Shown piece by piece: positions 33,950 through 42,707 of a DNA stretch of 64,000 bases. A program made the translations under genes and the position numbers. The DNA is from Exiguobacterium marinum DSM 16307 (GTDB taxonomy: Bacteria > Bacillota > Bacilli > Exiguobacteriales > Exiguobacteriaceae). Numbering within the stretch: position 1 is the first letter of the stretch; the number at the start of each line of letters is the position of its first letter. A model generated the notes under the pieces. It was not told the origin of the DNA and made no database searches. It saw nothing but the letters and a program-made list of their open reading frames with translations. The stretch covers positions 821,662-885,661 of the forward strand of contig NZ_KK211189.1 of assembly GCF_000620845.1 (NCBI RefSeq), read 5' to 3'.

Positions 33950-34851
33950 CGGTCGCCTTACCGAGAGAGAAAGTCCGCACGCGACTGTCGGACGCAGCGA
34001 GCGGATTGTTGTACTTGTCTCCGTCTATCGTCTTGTTTGGTGTCTTCCTTGTCTACCCGCTTCTGCGAACGATTTATTTAAGTTTTTTCCGAACCGACAC
34101 ACAAGGGACACCACTCGAATTTGTCGGAGTGGGGCACTACAGCAATCTGTTCACGAGTGCGGCATTTTGGCAAAGCATTCAGGCGACGGTTGGATTCGTT
34201 CTCTTGACGGTCCCGCTCACGATTCTCGTTGCGCTCGGTCTCGCACTCCTCGCCAATGAGAAGTTGAAAGGAATCGGCATCTTCCGAACGGCTTTTTCGG
34301 CGACGATGGGGATGAGCGTCGCGGCGTCATCGGTCATTTGGATGTTCATGTACAATCCGTCGATTGGCATTTTCAATCGGTTCCTCGAGGCGGTGGGGGC
34401 AAGTGGCGTCCAGTGGCTCCTTGATCCACAATATGCGCTTCTTTCCGTGTCGCTCGCGACCGTCTGGATGAACATCGGCTTCACGTTCTTGATTCTGCTC
34501 GGAGGTCTGCAAAACATTGACCGAACGCTATACGAGAGTGCGGACATCGCCGGGACAAGTTACTGGACACAACTTCGCGCCATCACGATCCCAATGTTGT
34601 CGCCGACACTCTTTTTCGTCGGCATCATCTCACTCATCAACGCCTTCCAGACGTTCGGTCAGATTGATTTGTTGACGAAAGGCGGACCGACGAATGCGAC
34701 GAACGTCATCGTTTATGCCATCTATAAAGATGCGTTCATCAACTACAACGTCGGGAGTGCCAGTGCCCAGGCCGTGCTCTTGTTTATTGCCGTCCTTCTG
34801 TTGACATGGCTCCAGTTCAAACTGGTCGAAAGGAAGGTGCATTACCAATGA
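33946..34851 (+). CDS. ugpA: ABC transporter permease, UgpA-like
   Basis: A 301-residue inner-membrane permease of the MalF/UgpA class with six predicted spans (LYLSPSIVLFGVFLVYPLLRTIYLSFF near the N-terminus). The EAA coupling loop YESADIAGTSYWTQLRAITIPMLSPTLFF (about 196-224) contacts the ATPase. It starts within the last codons of ugpC (ATGA) and its own stop overlaps ugpE in the same way. No separate substrate clue is visible; the assignment to glycerol-3-phosphate comes from glpP and ugpQ in the operon. Confidence 0.9.
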   Translation: MTVALPREKVRTRLSDAASGLLYLSPSIVLFGVFLVYPLLRTIYLSFFRTDTQGTPLEFVGVGHYSNLFTSAAFWQSIQATVGFVLLTVPLTILVALGLALLANEKLKGIGIFRTAFSATMGMSVAASSVIWMFMYNPSIGIFNRFLEAVGASGVQWLLDPQYALLSVSLATVWMNIGFTFLILLGGLQNIDRTLYESADIAGTSYWTQLRAITIPMLSPTLFFVGIISLINAFQTFGQIDLLTKGGPTNATNVIVYAIYKDAFINYNVGSASAQAVLLFIAVLLLTWLQFKLVERKVHYQ

Positions 34852-35657
34852 GATTACGGAATGTAGGCGTATATATCTTACTCATCTTGAGTGCCGCCGT
34901 CATGCTGTTTCCAATCGCGTACGCATTCTCGATCAGTCTGATGGACGGAAAGGAAGTGCTCCAAGGACATCTGCTTCCACGTGAGCCTTCATTTGAAAAC
35001 TATGTGGCCGCGTTCGAGCGCATCCCGATGATGACATACCTGCTCAACAGTTTGATCGTCGCGCTCCTCGTGATGGTCGGACAGGTCGTCTTGTCGAGTC
35101 TAGCGGCGTTCGCCTTTGTTTTCATCGACTTCAAAGGAAAAGGGCTCATCTTCATGCTCTTCCTGGCGACGATGATGGTGCCGTGGGAAGCGACGATGGT
35201 GCCAAACTTTTTGACAATCCAGTCGCTCGGCTGGCTGAATAGCGTCTGGGGACTGTCTGTGCCGTTCTTCGCACTCGCATTCGGGACGTTCTTACTTCGG
35301 CAACAGTTTAAAACGATTCCGTATGAGATGTACGAGGCGTCCCAAATTGCTGGAATCAGTCGCTTCCGTTTCTTTTGGAACGTCGTCTTGCCGGTCTCGA
35401 AGACGCCGCTCGTCACATTGTCAGTGTATAGCTTTTTAACGACTTGGAATATGTACTTATGGCCGCTTCTCGTCACGAACACGGAACAGGCGAGGACGGT
35501 CCAAATCGGAATCAAGCAGATGCAGTCGAACGAGGTCGCCTCGGACTGGGGCGTCGTCATGGCGGCGGTCATCTTGATTATCATTCCGACACTTTTATTG
35601 TTATTCGCAGGACAAAAGCACTTGCAAGAAGGGTTGACGCAAGGCGCAATCAAATAA
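34848..35657 (+). CDS. ugpE: ABC transporter permease, UgpE-like
   Basis: A 269-residue second permease of the MalG/UgpE class. It begins LRNVGVYILLILSAAVMLFPIAYAFSISLMDG and has the EAA loop YEASQIAGISRFRFFWNVVLPVSKTPLVTLS (about 165-195). The six-span pattern and the C-terminal LLLFAGQKHLQEGLTQGAIK tail are normal for the class. The frame opens earlier at 34806, but ATG 34848 overlaps the ugpA stop and follows AAAGGAAGG, so it is chosen. Confidence 0.9.
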   Translation: MRLRNVGVYILLILSAAVMLFPIAYAFSISLMDGKEVLQGHLLPREPSFENYVAAFERIPMMTYLLNSLIVALLVMVGQVVLSSLAAFAFVFIDFKGKGLIFMLFLATMMVPWEATMVPNFLTIQSLGWLNSVWGLSVPFFALAFGTFLLRQQFKTIPYEMYEASQIAGISRFRFFWNVVLPVSKTPLVTLSVYSFLTTWNMYLWPLLVTNTEQARTVQIGIKQMQSNEVASDWGVVMAAVILIIIPTLLLLFAGQKHLQEGLTQGAIK

Positions 35658-35673
35658 TAGGGGGACATGACAA

Positions 35674-36981
35674 ATGAAAAAGCTTGGATTATTCGCAGGG
35701 TTGGCAAGTTCGGTGTTACTACTCGGGGCATGTGGAAGTGAAGAAGCGGCGCCGGTCGCGGCGACGACGGAAGAAGGAAAGACAGAGGTCGTCTTTTGGC
35801 ACGCGATGAGCGGTGACTTAGAGACAGCATTAAACAGTCAGGTCGATGCGTTCAATGCTTCGCAAGACGACTATGAAGTGAAGCCAATCTTTCAAGGAAC
35901 GTACGAGGAAGCGCTGACGAAGTTCAATGCGGTCGCCGGCTCGGAAGACGCGCCTGCCATCATGCAGACGTTTGAGGTCGGGACGAAATACATGATCGAC
36001 TCGAACAAGATTACACCAGTTCAGGAGTTCATCGACAAAGAGGACTTTGACACGAGTGTGTGGGAAGAGAATATCTTGAGTTACTATCAGGTCGATGGCA
36101 AACAATACTCGATGCCGTTCAACTCATCGACACCGGTCCTCATCTATAACAAGGAGGCGTTTGAAAAAGCAGGGCTTGACCCGGAGAAGGCGCCACGGAC
36201 GTATGACGAGTTGAAAGAGGCGGCGAAGAAGTTGACGACGGACGGTCAGACCGGCTTCACGATGCTCAACTATGGTTGGTTCTTTGAACAGCTCGTGGCT
36301 GCACAAGGTGGGCTTTACGTCGACAATGACAACGGACGAAGCGATGAGCCGACGAAGGCGGTGTTCGATGGGGAAGAAGGTCAGAATGCGTTCAACCTCA
36401 TCAAAGAGATGTACGATGAGGAGACGTTCCTAAACGTCGGTCAGAACTGGGACGATATGCGTGCGGCATTCCAATCTGGAAAAGTCGCCATGTATCTTGA
36501 TTCGTCAGCAGGAATCCGGACCGTTGCGGACAACGCAGACTTTGAAATCGGCGCATCGTATTTACCAGTACCGAATGAAGCAGATCGTCAAGGTGTCGTC
36601 ATCGGAGGGGCTTCACTTTGGATGGGTGACGGGATTGCTGACGAAACGAAAGAAGGTGCATGGGAGTTCATGAAGCATGTGTCATCAACGGAAGCACAAG
36701 CGCAGTGGCATGTCGATACAGGATACTTCGCCATCAATCCTGAAGCGTACAACGAACCAGTCGTGAAAGAGATGTGGGCGAAATATCCACAGCTCAAAGT
36801 GACGGTCGACCAACTCAGTGAGACGAAGGCGTCACCGGCGACACAAGGTGCGCTCATCTCGACATTCCCGCAATCACGTCAAAGCGTCGTCAACGCGATG
36901 GAAAGTTTGTATCAAGGCGTGTCGGTCGAAGAGGCATTGAAGCGTGCGGCTGACGAGACGACTTCCACCTTGGGGCAGTGA
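35674..36981 (+). CDS. ugpB: Extracellular solute-binding lipoprotein, UgpB-like
   Basis: The 435-residue family-1 solute-binding protein is anchored by a lipobox (VLLLGAC, Cys20). The mature part shows the UgpB-like EVVFWHAMSGDLETALNSQVDAFNASQDDYEVKPIFQG start, YSMPFNSSTPVLIYNKEAFEKAGLDPEKAPRTYDEL, and WMGDGIADETKEGAWEFMKHVSS. It delivers glycerol-3-phosphate or glycerophosphodiesters to UgpAE. It follows ugpE by 16 bases with a GGGGGA ribosome binding site, and ugpQ starts 1 base after its stop. Confidence 0.9.
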   Translation: MKKLGLFAGLASSVLLLGACGSEEAAPVAATTEEGKTEVVFWHAMSGDLETALNSQVDAFNASQDDYEVKPIFQGTYEEALTKFNAVAGSEDAPAIMQTFEVGTKYMIDSNKITPVQEFIDKEDFDTSVWEENILSYYQVDGKQYSMPFNSSTPVLIYNKEAFEKAGLDPEKAPRTYDELKEAAKKLTTDGQTGFTMLNYGWFFEQLVAAQGGLYVDNDNGRSDEPTKAVFDGEEGQNAFNLIKEMYDEETFLNVGQNWDDMRAAFQSGKVAMYLDSSAGIRTVADNADFEIGASYLPVPNEADRQGVVIGGASLWMGDGIADETKEGAWEFMKHVSSTEAQAQWHVDTGYFAINPEAYNEPVVKEMWAKYPQLKVTVDQLSETKASPATQGALISTFPQSRQSVVNAMESLYQGVSVEEALKRAADETTSTLGQ

Positions 36982-36982
36982 C

Positions 36983-37657
36983 ATGTTGATTTACGCACAT
37001 CGTGGCTATAGCGCCAATTACCCGGAAAATACGCTGTCGGCGTTCGAGGCGGCTCTCCCGTACGTGGACGGAATCGAGCTGGACGTACAGTTATCAAAGG
37101 ACGGTCGCCTCGTCGTCATTCATGACGAGACCGTCGACCGGACGACAGACGGGACCGGATGGGTGAAAGACATGACACTACAGGAACTACGTTATTTGAA
37201 GATTGACGGGTTTGAGCGTATTCCGACGCTCGAAGAAGTGCTCGGATTGATCGAACGGAGTGATGTTACGCTGAACATTGAACTGAAGACGGATCGACTA
37301 GACTATCCGGGCATCGAACGACTCGCTTGGCTCGCCGTCAACGAGTTTCAGCTGACTAATCGAGTTGTCTTCTCCTCATTCAATCGGGAGACGCTCGTCC
37401 GAATGCGGGATGTGGCGCCCCACGCACGTCTTGCGGTCTTGACGCTCACGGGCGAGTCGGACATCGTCTCTTTTGCTGAGACGATTCGGGCCGAGGCGAT
37501 TCACGCTCAGGTTGAATTTATCGGTTCAACTGCATGGGAAGACATGAGGCACACGTCACTTGAGGCACGTCTCTACACAATCAACAACGTGAAGGACCTA
37601 CCTCCGTTTCCGGTTTCAGCCATCATGACTGATGAAGTCGAACGGTTCGTGAAATAA
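36983..37657 (+). CDS. ugpQ: Glycerophosphodiester phosphodiesterase
   Basis: Hydrolyses glycerophosphodiesters to glycerol-3-phosphate and an alcohol. The 224-residue TIM-barrel enzyme has the GDPD metal and catalytic residues: IYAHRGYSANYPENTLSAFEAA (catalytic His and Glu), DGIELDVQLSKDGRLVVIHDETVDRTTDG (metal Glu/Asp and second catalytic His) and VTLNIELKTD. No signal peptide is present, so it works on imported diesters in the cytoplasm. The G3P it makes is the co-inducer of GlpP, encoded five genes upstream. The longer frame from 36944 is rejected because it overlaps ugpB without a ribosome binding site. Confidence 0.93.
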   Translation: MLIYAHRGYSANYPENTLSAFEAALPYVDGIELDVQLSKDGRLVVIHDETVDRTTDGTGWVKDMTLQELRYLKIDGFERIPTLEEVLGLIERSDVTLNIELKTDRLDYPGIERLAWLAVNEFQLTNRVVFSSFNRETLVRMRDVAPHARLAVLTLTGESDIVSFAETIRAEAIHAQVEFIGSTAWEDMRHTSLEARLYTINNVKDLPPFPVSAIMTDEVERFVK

Positions 37658-37666
37658 GCAAACGAA

Positions 37667-37698
37667 AACCCAGCTCCTTCAATAGAGGGAGCTGGGTT
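37667..37698. terminator. Convergent stem-loop between ugpQ and the diguanylate cyclase gene
   Basis: A 14-bp stem (37667-37680 with 37685-37698, one wobble) and AATA loop. The T tract is better on the minus strand (TTTTCGTTT) than on the plus strand, so it mainly suits the minus-strand gene. Confidence 0.65.
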
Positions 37699-37701
37699 CA
37701 T

Positions 37702-38787
37702 TCATGTCATGATTGGTTCTGGTGTTTCATAGGTCGAGACGACGACTTGATTGCGTCCTTCGTTCTTCGCTTGATAGAGCGCTGAATCCGCAAGGTCGAC
37801 CATACGCTTGATGGAAAGGGCGGTACCATGGGCGACACCTACAGATGTAGTGATTTGAATCGGAGGAAAGTTATTTAAATAAAATACTTCAGTGGCAATT
37901 CGTTCCCGAATGCGATTGGCCACTTTATCCACTTTTTTTGGGGTCAAGTCGTACATCAAGATGACGAATTCTTCTCCGCCGATGCGAGCGACCGTATCAT
38001 GGGCACGTGTCTCCACCTTAAGGATGTCAGCAAACTGTTGCAAGACGAGATCACCATTACCGTGACCATATGTATCGTTCACTTGTTTGAAATGATCGAT
38101 GTCGAGAGCGAGGACGTTGTAGGTACGATCTTCTTCTCCAAGTGTGGCGGTATAACGATCCCAGACTCGACGATTGAACAATCCGGTCAAGTGGTCTCGT
38201 TCGGAAGATTGCTTATACTCGAGCGCGCGTCGAGTCGTCTTCTCTAAATCAATCGTGAGCGTACTCGAGAGCAGCCCGACGAGCATGCCGACCATCCAAA
38301 TGGTCAAAACGAGGGAGACAAAAGCAGGGCCCCATCCCATATTGATGAATATGGCGATGGAGATGATAAAGAGCGCCCATATATTTAAGAAGATGCTTTG
38401 CAGGAAGAGGCGTTCTAACAAAAGTCGGTGAATCCAAAGCATGCCGATGCTGACGATGAACGTCGCGATAAAGGCAATCACAGCCTGCTCGGTCACCCCA
38501 AACAAGAAACGCGTACTCGCGATAACAAGTGTGGCAATCAACAATGGAGACCGGGCTCCGTAAAAAGCGAGTAAGACGAGTGGTAGGTGACGTAAATCTA
38601 CACGAACTGTGTCATTGGCTTCAACGGCGTTATACATTAAAAAAAGACCTAGCGCACCTGCCATCAAACCGATGATGAAGCTTCGTAAATGTTCAGACCC
38701 AAACAGGGTAGAGTGATAAATTTTTGAAATGATATAAAAACCGGTGAATGCGACACAGGCATTGAGCAATAGAACAGTGAGCGTCAT
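37702..38787 (-). CDS. Membrane diguanylate cyclase (GGDEF)
   Basis: Makes cyclic di-GMP from two GTP. The 361-residue protein has six or so membrane spans in the N-terminal half (about 1-178, resembling the 5TM-5TMR_LYT sensor fold). A short coiled linker is followed by a GGDEF domain (about 195-355): DHLTGLFNRRVWDRY, LALDIDHFKQVNDTYGHGNGD, active-site GGEEF at 270-274 and SALYQAKNEGRNQVV. RAHD at 261-264, five residues before GGEEF, is a complete inhibitory I-site, so product feedback is expected. It is monocistronic and convergent with the ugp operon. Confidence 0.92.
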   Translation of the reverse strand: MTLTVLLLNACVAFTGFYIISKIYHSTLFGSEHLRSFIIGLMAGALGLFLMYNAVEANDTVRVDLRHLPLVLLAFYGARSPLLIATLVIASTRFLFGVTEQAVIAFIATFIVSIGMLWIHRLLLERLFLQSIFLNIWALFIISIAIFINMGWGPAFVSLVLTIWMVGMLVGLLSSTLTIDLEKTTRRALEYKQSSERDHLTGLFNRRVWDRYTATLGEEDRTYNVLALDIDHFKQVNDTYGHGNGDLVLQQFADILKVETRAHDTVARIGGEEFVILMYDLTPKKVDKVANRIRERIATEVFYLNNFPPIQITTSVGVAHGTALSIKRMVDLADSALYQAKNEGRNQVVVSTYETPEPIMT

Positions 38788-38871
38788 TCTTTCACGACCT
38801 TTTTCATAGACTATACGTTAACCGTAGCAGTCTGCAAAATAATGTCAATCGTAAAGTGTTCACCATATATC

Positions 38872-38904
38872 AAAAAGCAGGTCCGAAATGATTGTGGACC
38901 TGCT
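38872..38904 (-). terminator. Intrinsic terminator of the GH65-GH32 operon
   Basis: A 9-bp stem (38876-38884 with 38896-38904). On the minus strand it is followed by five T (A tract at 38872-38876). Confidence 0.8.
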
Positions 38905-38913
38905 GCGTGTTTC

Positions 38914-40200
38914 TCATTCGAAGGAATGAAGAATAATATTGGATACTTCGCCATTGAGGTGATGCCGTAATGAGTGATCGACTGGATAAATACGACTTGA
39001 AAACACGTATTCACCTTCATTTACAAAAACTTCGATGGAAGATGAATCTACAAATATACGCATGCGCTCACATCTTTCGTTAATTCGTCGCCGTTCGTTG
39101 TCTCGGGTGAGTTGGATGTGGTCGTCGGTTGCAGACAGTGTAACAGTACCTTCGAAGCCACTGAACTGGAATGTCCCTTTCACATCGAATTCTAGTTCGA
39201 AAGCTTTTCCTGTAAAGGAATCAGATTCAAGCGAGATTGAAGATTGCCGAAGCGATTTCAATTCTTCGACTGGCTTCATCCATAGACGCCCATTTTTTAC
39301 GGTCAACTCACGAGGGATCGTCATTTGGTTCGTCCAACCTTCTTGTTGTTCTGGCCAGTCTCGTTCCCACATCGCATTCCAAGCGATAAGGATTCGCCTA
39401 CCGTTGTCGTCTAAAAAGGTTTGGGCGGCATAAAAATCGTGACCATAATCCAACTCTGTGAACGAACCGTGGGTGAAACATGGTGTTGTCACGTCAAGAC
39501 CACCTATAAAATAACCACATTGATGTAAGTTTTGATAGCGATCTCCTTCTATTTCCATTCCTTGCGGAGATAGTAACAAAATCTCATGCCCGTCGAGATG
39601 AAACAGGTCAGGACATTCCCACATCCACCCATGTTGACCGGTCTCACCCGCAATGATTCCTCGTTCTCTCCAATGCAATGCGTCGTCAGATTCATAAAGG
39701 ATAACTTTTCCATCCGTTTCATCACGCGTCCCGAGAACCATATAATATTGGCGATCGTCACCCCACACTTTTGGATCTCGGACATGGGCGTTTCCACGTG
39801 CAGGAATCCCTGAAATGAGAGGATTTCTAGCGCTTTTCTGAAATGTAATTCCATCGGTGGAAGTAGCGAGACATTGGACTTGACGCAACGTTTCGCGTTT
39901 TTCGTCTAACCACGTGTTTCCTGTGTAATACAGATGTAGTACCCCATCTTTTACTAAAGCGCTTCCTGAGAACACGCCATCCTTGTCATAGTCATCTCCA
40001 GGGCGCAACGCAATCGGTTTATGTTCCCAATGAACGAGATTGGTCGATGTGGCGTGACCCCAGTGCATATCGTCCCATTCGACACCGAACGGATGGTATT
40101 GATAAAACAAATGATACACACCGTTGAACTGACAGAGTCCGTTCGGGTCATTCATCCAGCCGAACGACGGAGCGAAGTGGTAGAGCGGACGATATGTCAT
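38914..40200 (-). CDS. Glycoside hydrolase family 32 (sucrose / sucrose-6-phosphate hydrolase type)
   Basis: The 428-residue beta-fructosidase has nucleophile Asp18 in WMNDPNG, transition-state stabiliser Asp142 in HVRDPKVW and acid-base Glu195 in WECPDLF, all intact. A C-terminal beta-sandwich ends with the family motif RIFVDSSSIEVFVNEGEYVFSSRIYP. There is no signal peptide, so it acts inside the cell. Its ATG overlaps the GH65 stop (ATGA), so the two are coupled. No PTS sucrose transporter is nearby and the locus importer is an ABC system. The substrate is therefore probably a non-phosphorylated fructoside, although the fold matches SacA/ScrB. Confidence 0.88.
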   Translation of the reverse strand: MTYRPLYHFAPSFGWMNDPNGLCQFNGVYHLFYQYHPFGVEWDDMHWGHATSTNLVHWEHKPIALRPGDDYDKDGVFSGSALVKDGVLHLYYTGNTWLDEKRETLRQVQCLATSTDGITFQKSARNPLISGIPARGNAHVRDPKVWGDDRQYYMVLGTRDETDGKVILYESDDALHWRERGIIAGETGQHGWMWECPDLFHLDGHEILLLSPQGMEIEGDRYQNLHQCGYFIGGLDVTTPCFTHGSFTELDYGHDFYAAQTFLDDNGRRILIAWNAMWERDWPEQQEGWTNQMTIPRELTVKNGRLWMKPVEELKSLRQSSISLESDSFTGKAFELEFDVKGTFQFSGFEGTVTLSATDDHIQLTRDNERRRINERCERMRIFVDSSSIEVFVNEGEYVFSSRIYPVDHSLRHHLNGEVSNIILHSFE

Positions 40201-42551
40201 ACGGATAACACTTCACTTGTGAACGTATCGAGAATGGTTTGTTTCTCCCCATAAACCTCGATTACGAGTGGTTTCGTTGAAGGAGAGCGACGTGTGACGG
40301 TAACTTGGTCATGTGTTGCCCAAATATCGAGTGTTTCTCCTTTCCAGGCGATTGGAAAGCGTAGTTCATCCCAAGCTTTTGGTAACATTGGGGAGATGAG
40401 TAAGTTGCCAGAGGTCATTCGGACGCCACCGAAACCGTTGATGACAGCTTGCCAAATTCCACCGAGTGAAGCCGCATGAATACCAGCATCCGATGTTTTC
40501 ATGTTCGGTCCAAGGTCAATCTCTGACGCTCGTCGGAACAAGTCATACGCAAGTTCTTGATCCCCAAGGTCTGAGGCGAGAACGCTATGAGTTGAAAGGG
40601 AAAGAGACGAGTCGTGAAGCGTTTTGGGCTCATAGTACTCCCAGTTGGACCGTTTAATTTCCGCTGAGAACAAATCCTCGAGTAAATACATTAGGATCAT
40701 CACATCCGCTTGTTTTGAAACTTGAATCTCATTTACTTGTTCGAGGTTATAGTCATAAAATAGTGAGCCGACATTCTCTTGATTTTTATATTTGGTCAAA
40801 TCGATGATTTCTTTTTGTAGATATGTGTCATCTTGTGGTAAAACACCGTCTTCCCGTACTTGTGGTAAGTAAATCAAGTCAAGGACATGGTGGAATCGTG
40901 TTTCGGTTGCTTGCAAATCGAGTTTTTCATTCAATCGCTCATACAGTTCAGGTTTTTCACGACGCAATAACTCGACGTACTCGATTGCTTTTTGAATATT
41001 CCAGTGCGCGGTATAGTTTGTGAACGCATTGTTGTTGACATGTTCTTTATATTCGTCTGGACCGACGACCTGATTAATTTCATAACGATTTTCAGACTCA
41101 TTCCATTCAAGTCGGCTCGCCCAAAACTTGGCCGTGTCGATCAAAAGTTCATATCCGTATCGATCCATGAAATCTTGGTCTCCTGTGACGTGATAATACT
41201 GCCAAGCGGCGAAAGCGATATCTGATGTGATGTGTTGCTCGATAAAGCCAGACCAAATTTTTGTGGCCTCGCCAGTCACGATGTCTGCCGCACCCCAGAT
41301 GGGTGTCACTTCTCCATCGTCTAGCCATGCTGATTCCCATGGGAACATCGCGCCATCGTATCCATTTTCATTCGCCTTGCGATGCGCTCCAGGTAGCGAA
41401 AGATAACGATACTCAAGCAAGCTACGAGCGATCGTTGGATTCGTGTACGTATAATACGGCAAAATAAAGATTTCCGAATCCCAGAATGTATGACCTTTAT
41501 ATCCTTCGCCGGACAAACCTTTCGCTCCGATATTCATCCGATTGTCGTGTTTCGGTGTCATGACCGCAAGGTGATATTGAGCAAATCGGATGGCTAATTG
41601 ATCGAACATGTCTTTCGAGCGGATGGTGATGGGCGTACGCGACCAGACCAGTTCGTCAAAGGCCTGGACATGGTCAGCGAATAAACGATCATATCCTTTT
41701 GCCTCGACTTCACGTGTCGCATTCAACGCAAAGCTTGCAAGTTCCTCTGTCGTATCTGCTGTCATGTCGTGATCACGGGAAGTAAAAATTGTCGAATACT
41801 TCTCAATCGTCAACGTTTCATTCGCAGGGATTCTCACATCCGAGTAGTCAAAGAAAATTTGGCGACGATCCATCTTGATGATGGACATCGGCTCAATCGA
41901 TTCGCGTTGATGGAATCGGTGGACACTGTGAAACACAAAATCGATGCCGGATTCTGTCGTTGTCTGGATTTGTTGCATGAAACGTCCATCGTACAGGCGT
42001 TTCGTACCTTCTAAAAAGTGTTGAACTCCACTGTTTGTCATTTGTCCATTAATGCCTGAAGTGAGTGAGAGCGTACTGTCTTGTTTCGGTGTAATCGTCA
42101 CGCGTTGAGCAATCACATGAAAATGAGCCATCGATACAAAACGGCGGAAAGTTAGGTCATAGACATTTCCGTCAGGGCTTTGCCAAGTCACTTCGCGTAC
42201 GAGTTCAGCTTTCTTTAGATTGAGTGTACGACGATATGTGAGAATCGTTCCTTGCGTCAAATCAAAACGAATCCCGTTTAACTTGAACTCCATCCATAGA
42301 ATGTCCGCTGCATTCGGAAGTTCGGTCACTTCATTCTCAGCGAACTTATTAAAAGTCCCTGCCACGAATGAATTGCGCTTTTCATTCGCATAGTGTTCTT
42401 CGGTTACTGAGCGTAACCCCATATATCCATTTCCGAGGGAGAAGACCGCCTCTCCTTTTCCGAGCCATTCCGTACGAAATCCGTCTTCCGAAACGAGCCA
42501 ATGTTGTAAATCTCCAGTACCAGTCGTGTAGTTCATCAAAGTGTTCGTCAC
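40197..42551 (-). CDS. Glycoside hydrolase family 65 disaccharide phosphorylase
   Basis: An inverting phosphorylase that cleaves an alpha-glucoside with phosphate to beta-glucose-1-phosphate. The 784 residues comprise an N-terminal beta-sandwich (about 1-270), an (alpha/alpha)6 barrel and a C-terminal domain. The catalytic acid is Glu500 in VVGPDEYKEHVNNN. Other marks are KGLSGEGYKGHTFWDSEIFILPYY and MFPWESAWLDDGE. GTG 42551 follows AGGAGG at 7 bases. A beta-phosphoglucomutase in the same regulon matches the product. Linkage specificity (maltose, kojibiose, nigerose, trehalose or trehalose-6-P) cannot be fixed by eye; the mdx-like gene context leans to maltose-type. Confidence 0.9.
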   Translation of the reverse strand: MTNTLMNYTTGTGDLQHWLVSEDGFRTEWLGKGEAVFSLGNGYMGLRSVTEEHYANEKRNSFVAGTFNKFAENEVTELPNAADILWMEFKLNGIRFDLTQGTILTYRRTLNLKKAELVREVTWQSPDGNVYDLTFRRFVSMAHFHVIAQRVTITPKQDSTLSLTSGINGQMTNSGVQHFLEGTKRLYDGRFMQQIQTTTESGIDFVFHSVHRFHQRESIEPMSIIKMDRRQIFFDYSDVRIPANETLTIEKYSTIFTSRDHDMTADTTEELASFALNATREVEAKGYDRLFADHVQAFDELVWSRTPITIRSKDMFDQLAIRFAQYHLAVMTPKHDNRMNIGAKGLSGEGYKGHTFWDSEIFILPYYTYTNPTIARSLLEYRYLSLPGAHRKANENGYDGAMFPWESAWLDDGEVTPIWGAADIVTGEATKIWSGFIEQHITSDIAFAAWQYYHVTGDQDFMDRYGYELLIDTAKFWASRLEWNESENRYEINQVVGPDEYKEHVNNNAFTNYTAHWNIQKAIEYVELLRREKPELYERLNEKLDLQATETRFHHVLDLIYLPQVREDGVLPQDDTYLQKEIIDLTKYKNQENVGSLFYDYNLEQVNEIQVSKQADVMILMYLLEDLFSAEIKRSNWEYYEPKTLHDSSLSLSTHSVLASDLGDQELAYDLFRRASEIDLGPNMKTSDAGIHAASLGGIWQAVINGFGGVRMTSGNLLISPMLPKAWDELRFPIAWKGETLDIWATHDQVTVTRRSPSTKPLVIEVYGEKQTILDTFTSEVLSV

Positions 42552-42569
42552 GATGTAACCTCCTGTATA

Positions 42570-42583
42570 ATAAAGCGCTTTCT
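42570..42583. promoter_or_regulatory. Weak cre-like site in the GH65 leader
   Basis: The core AAAGCGCTTT (42572-42581) is a perfect 10-bp palindrome, but the flanks miss three cre consensus positions. It lies between the GH65 start and the LacI-type operator. Confidence 0.35.
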
Positions 42584-42600
42584 TGATTCGACACCATTCT

Positions 42601-42618
42601 ATCCGAAACGTTTCGGAT
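42601..42618. promoter_or_regulatory. LacI-family operator (perfect 18-bp palindrome) for GH65 and DUF1189
   Basis: ATCCGAAACGTTTCGGAT is fully self-complementary. Its 14-bp core CCGAAACGTTTCGG recurs exactly ahead of the solute-binding protein gene at 44581. Related half or core sites lie at 42658-42666 (CCGAAACGT) and 42682-42690 (GAAACGTTT). All lie between the divergent GH65 and DUF1189 genes. Confidence 0.75.
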
Positions 42619-42707
42619 AATCAATAGTGTTTTTATTATATTTTCTTTTATTTGTAACCGAAACGTGATTAAATGGGGTCAGAAACGTTTTAGGAAAGAG
42701 GGTCGAC

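Noticed and set aside
38914-40200. Calling GH32 specifically sucrose-6-phosphate hydrolase
   Set aside because: Sequence alone does not separate it from sucrose hydrolases, and there is no sucrose PTS. The locus importer is an ABC system.
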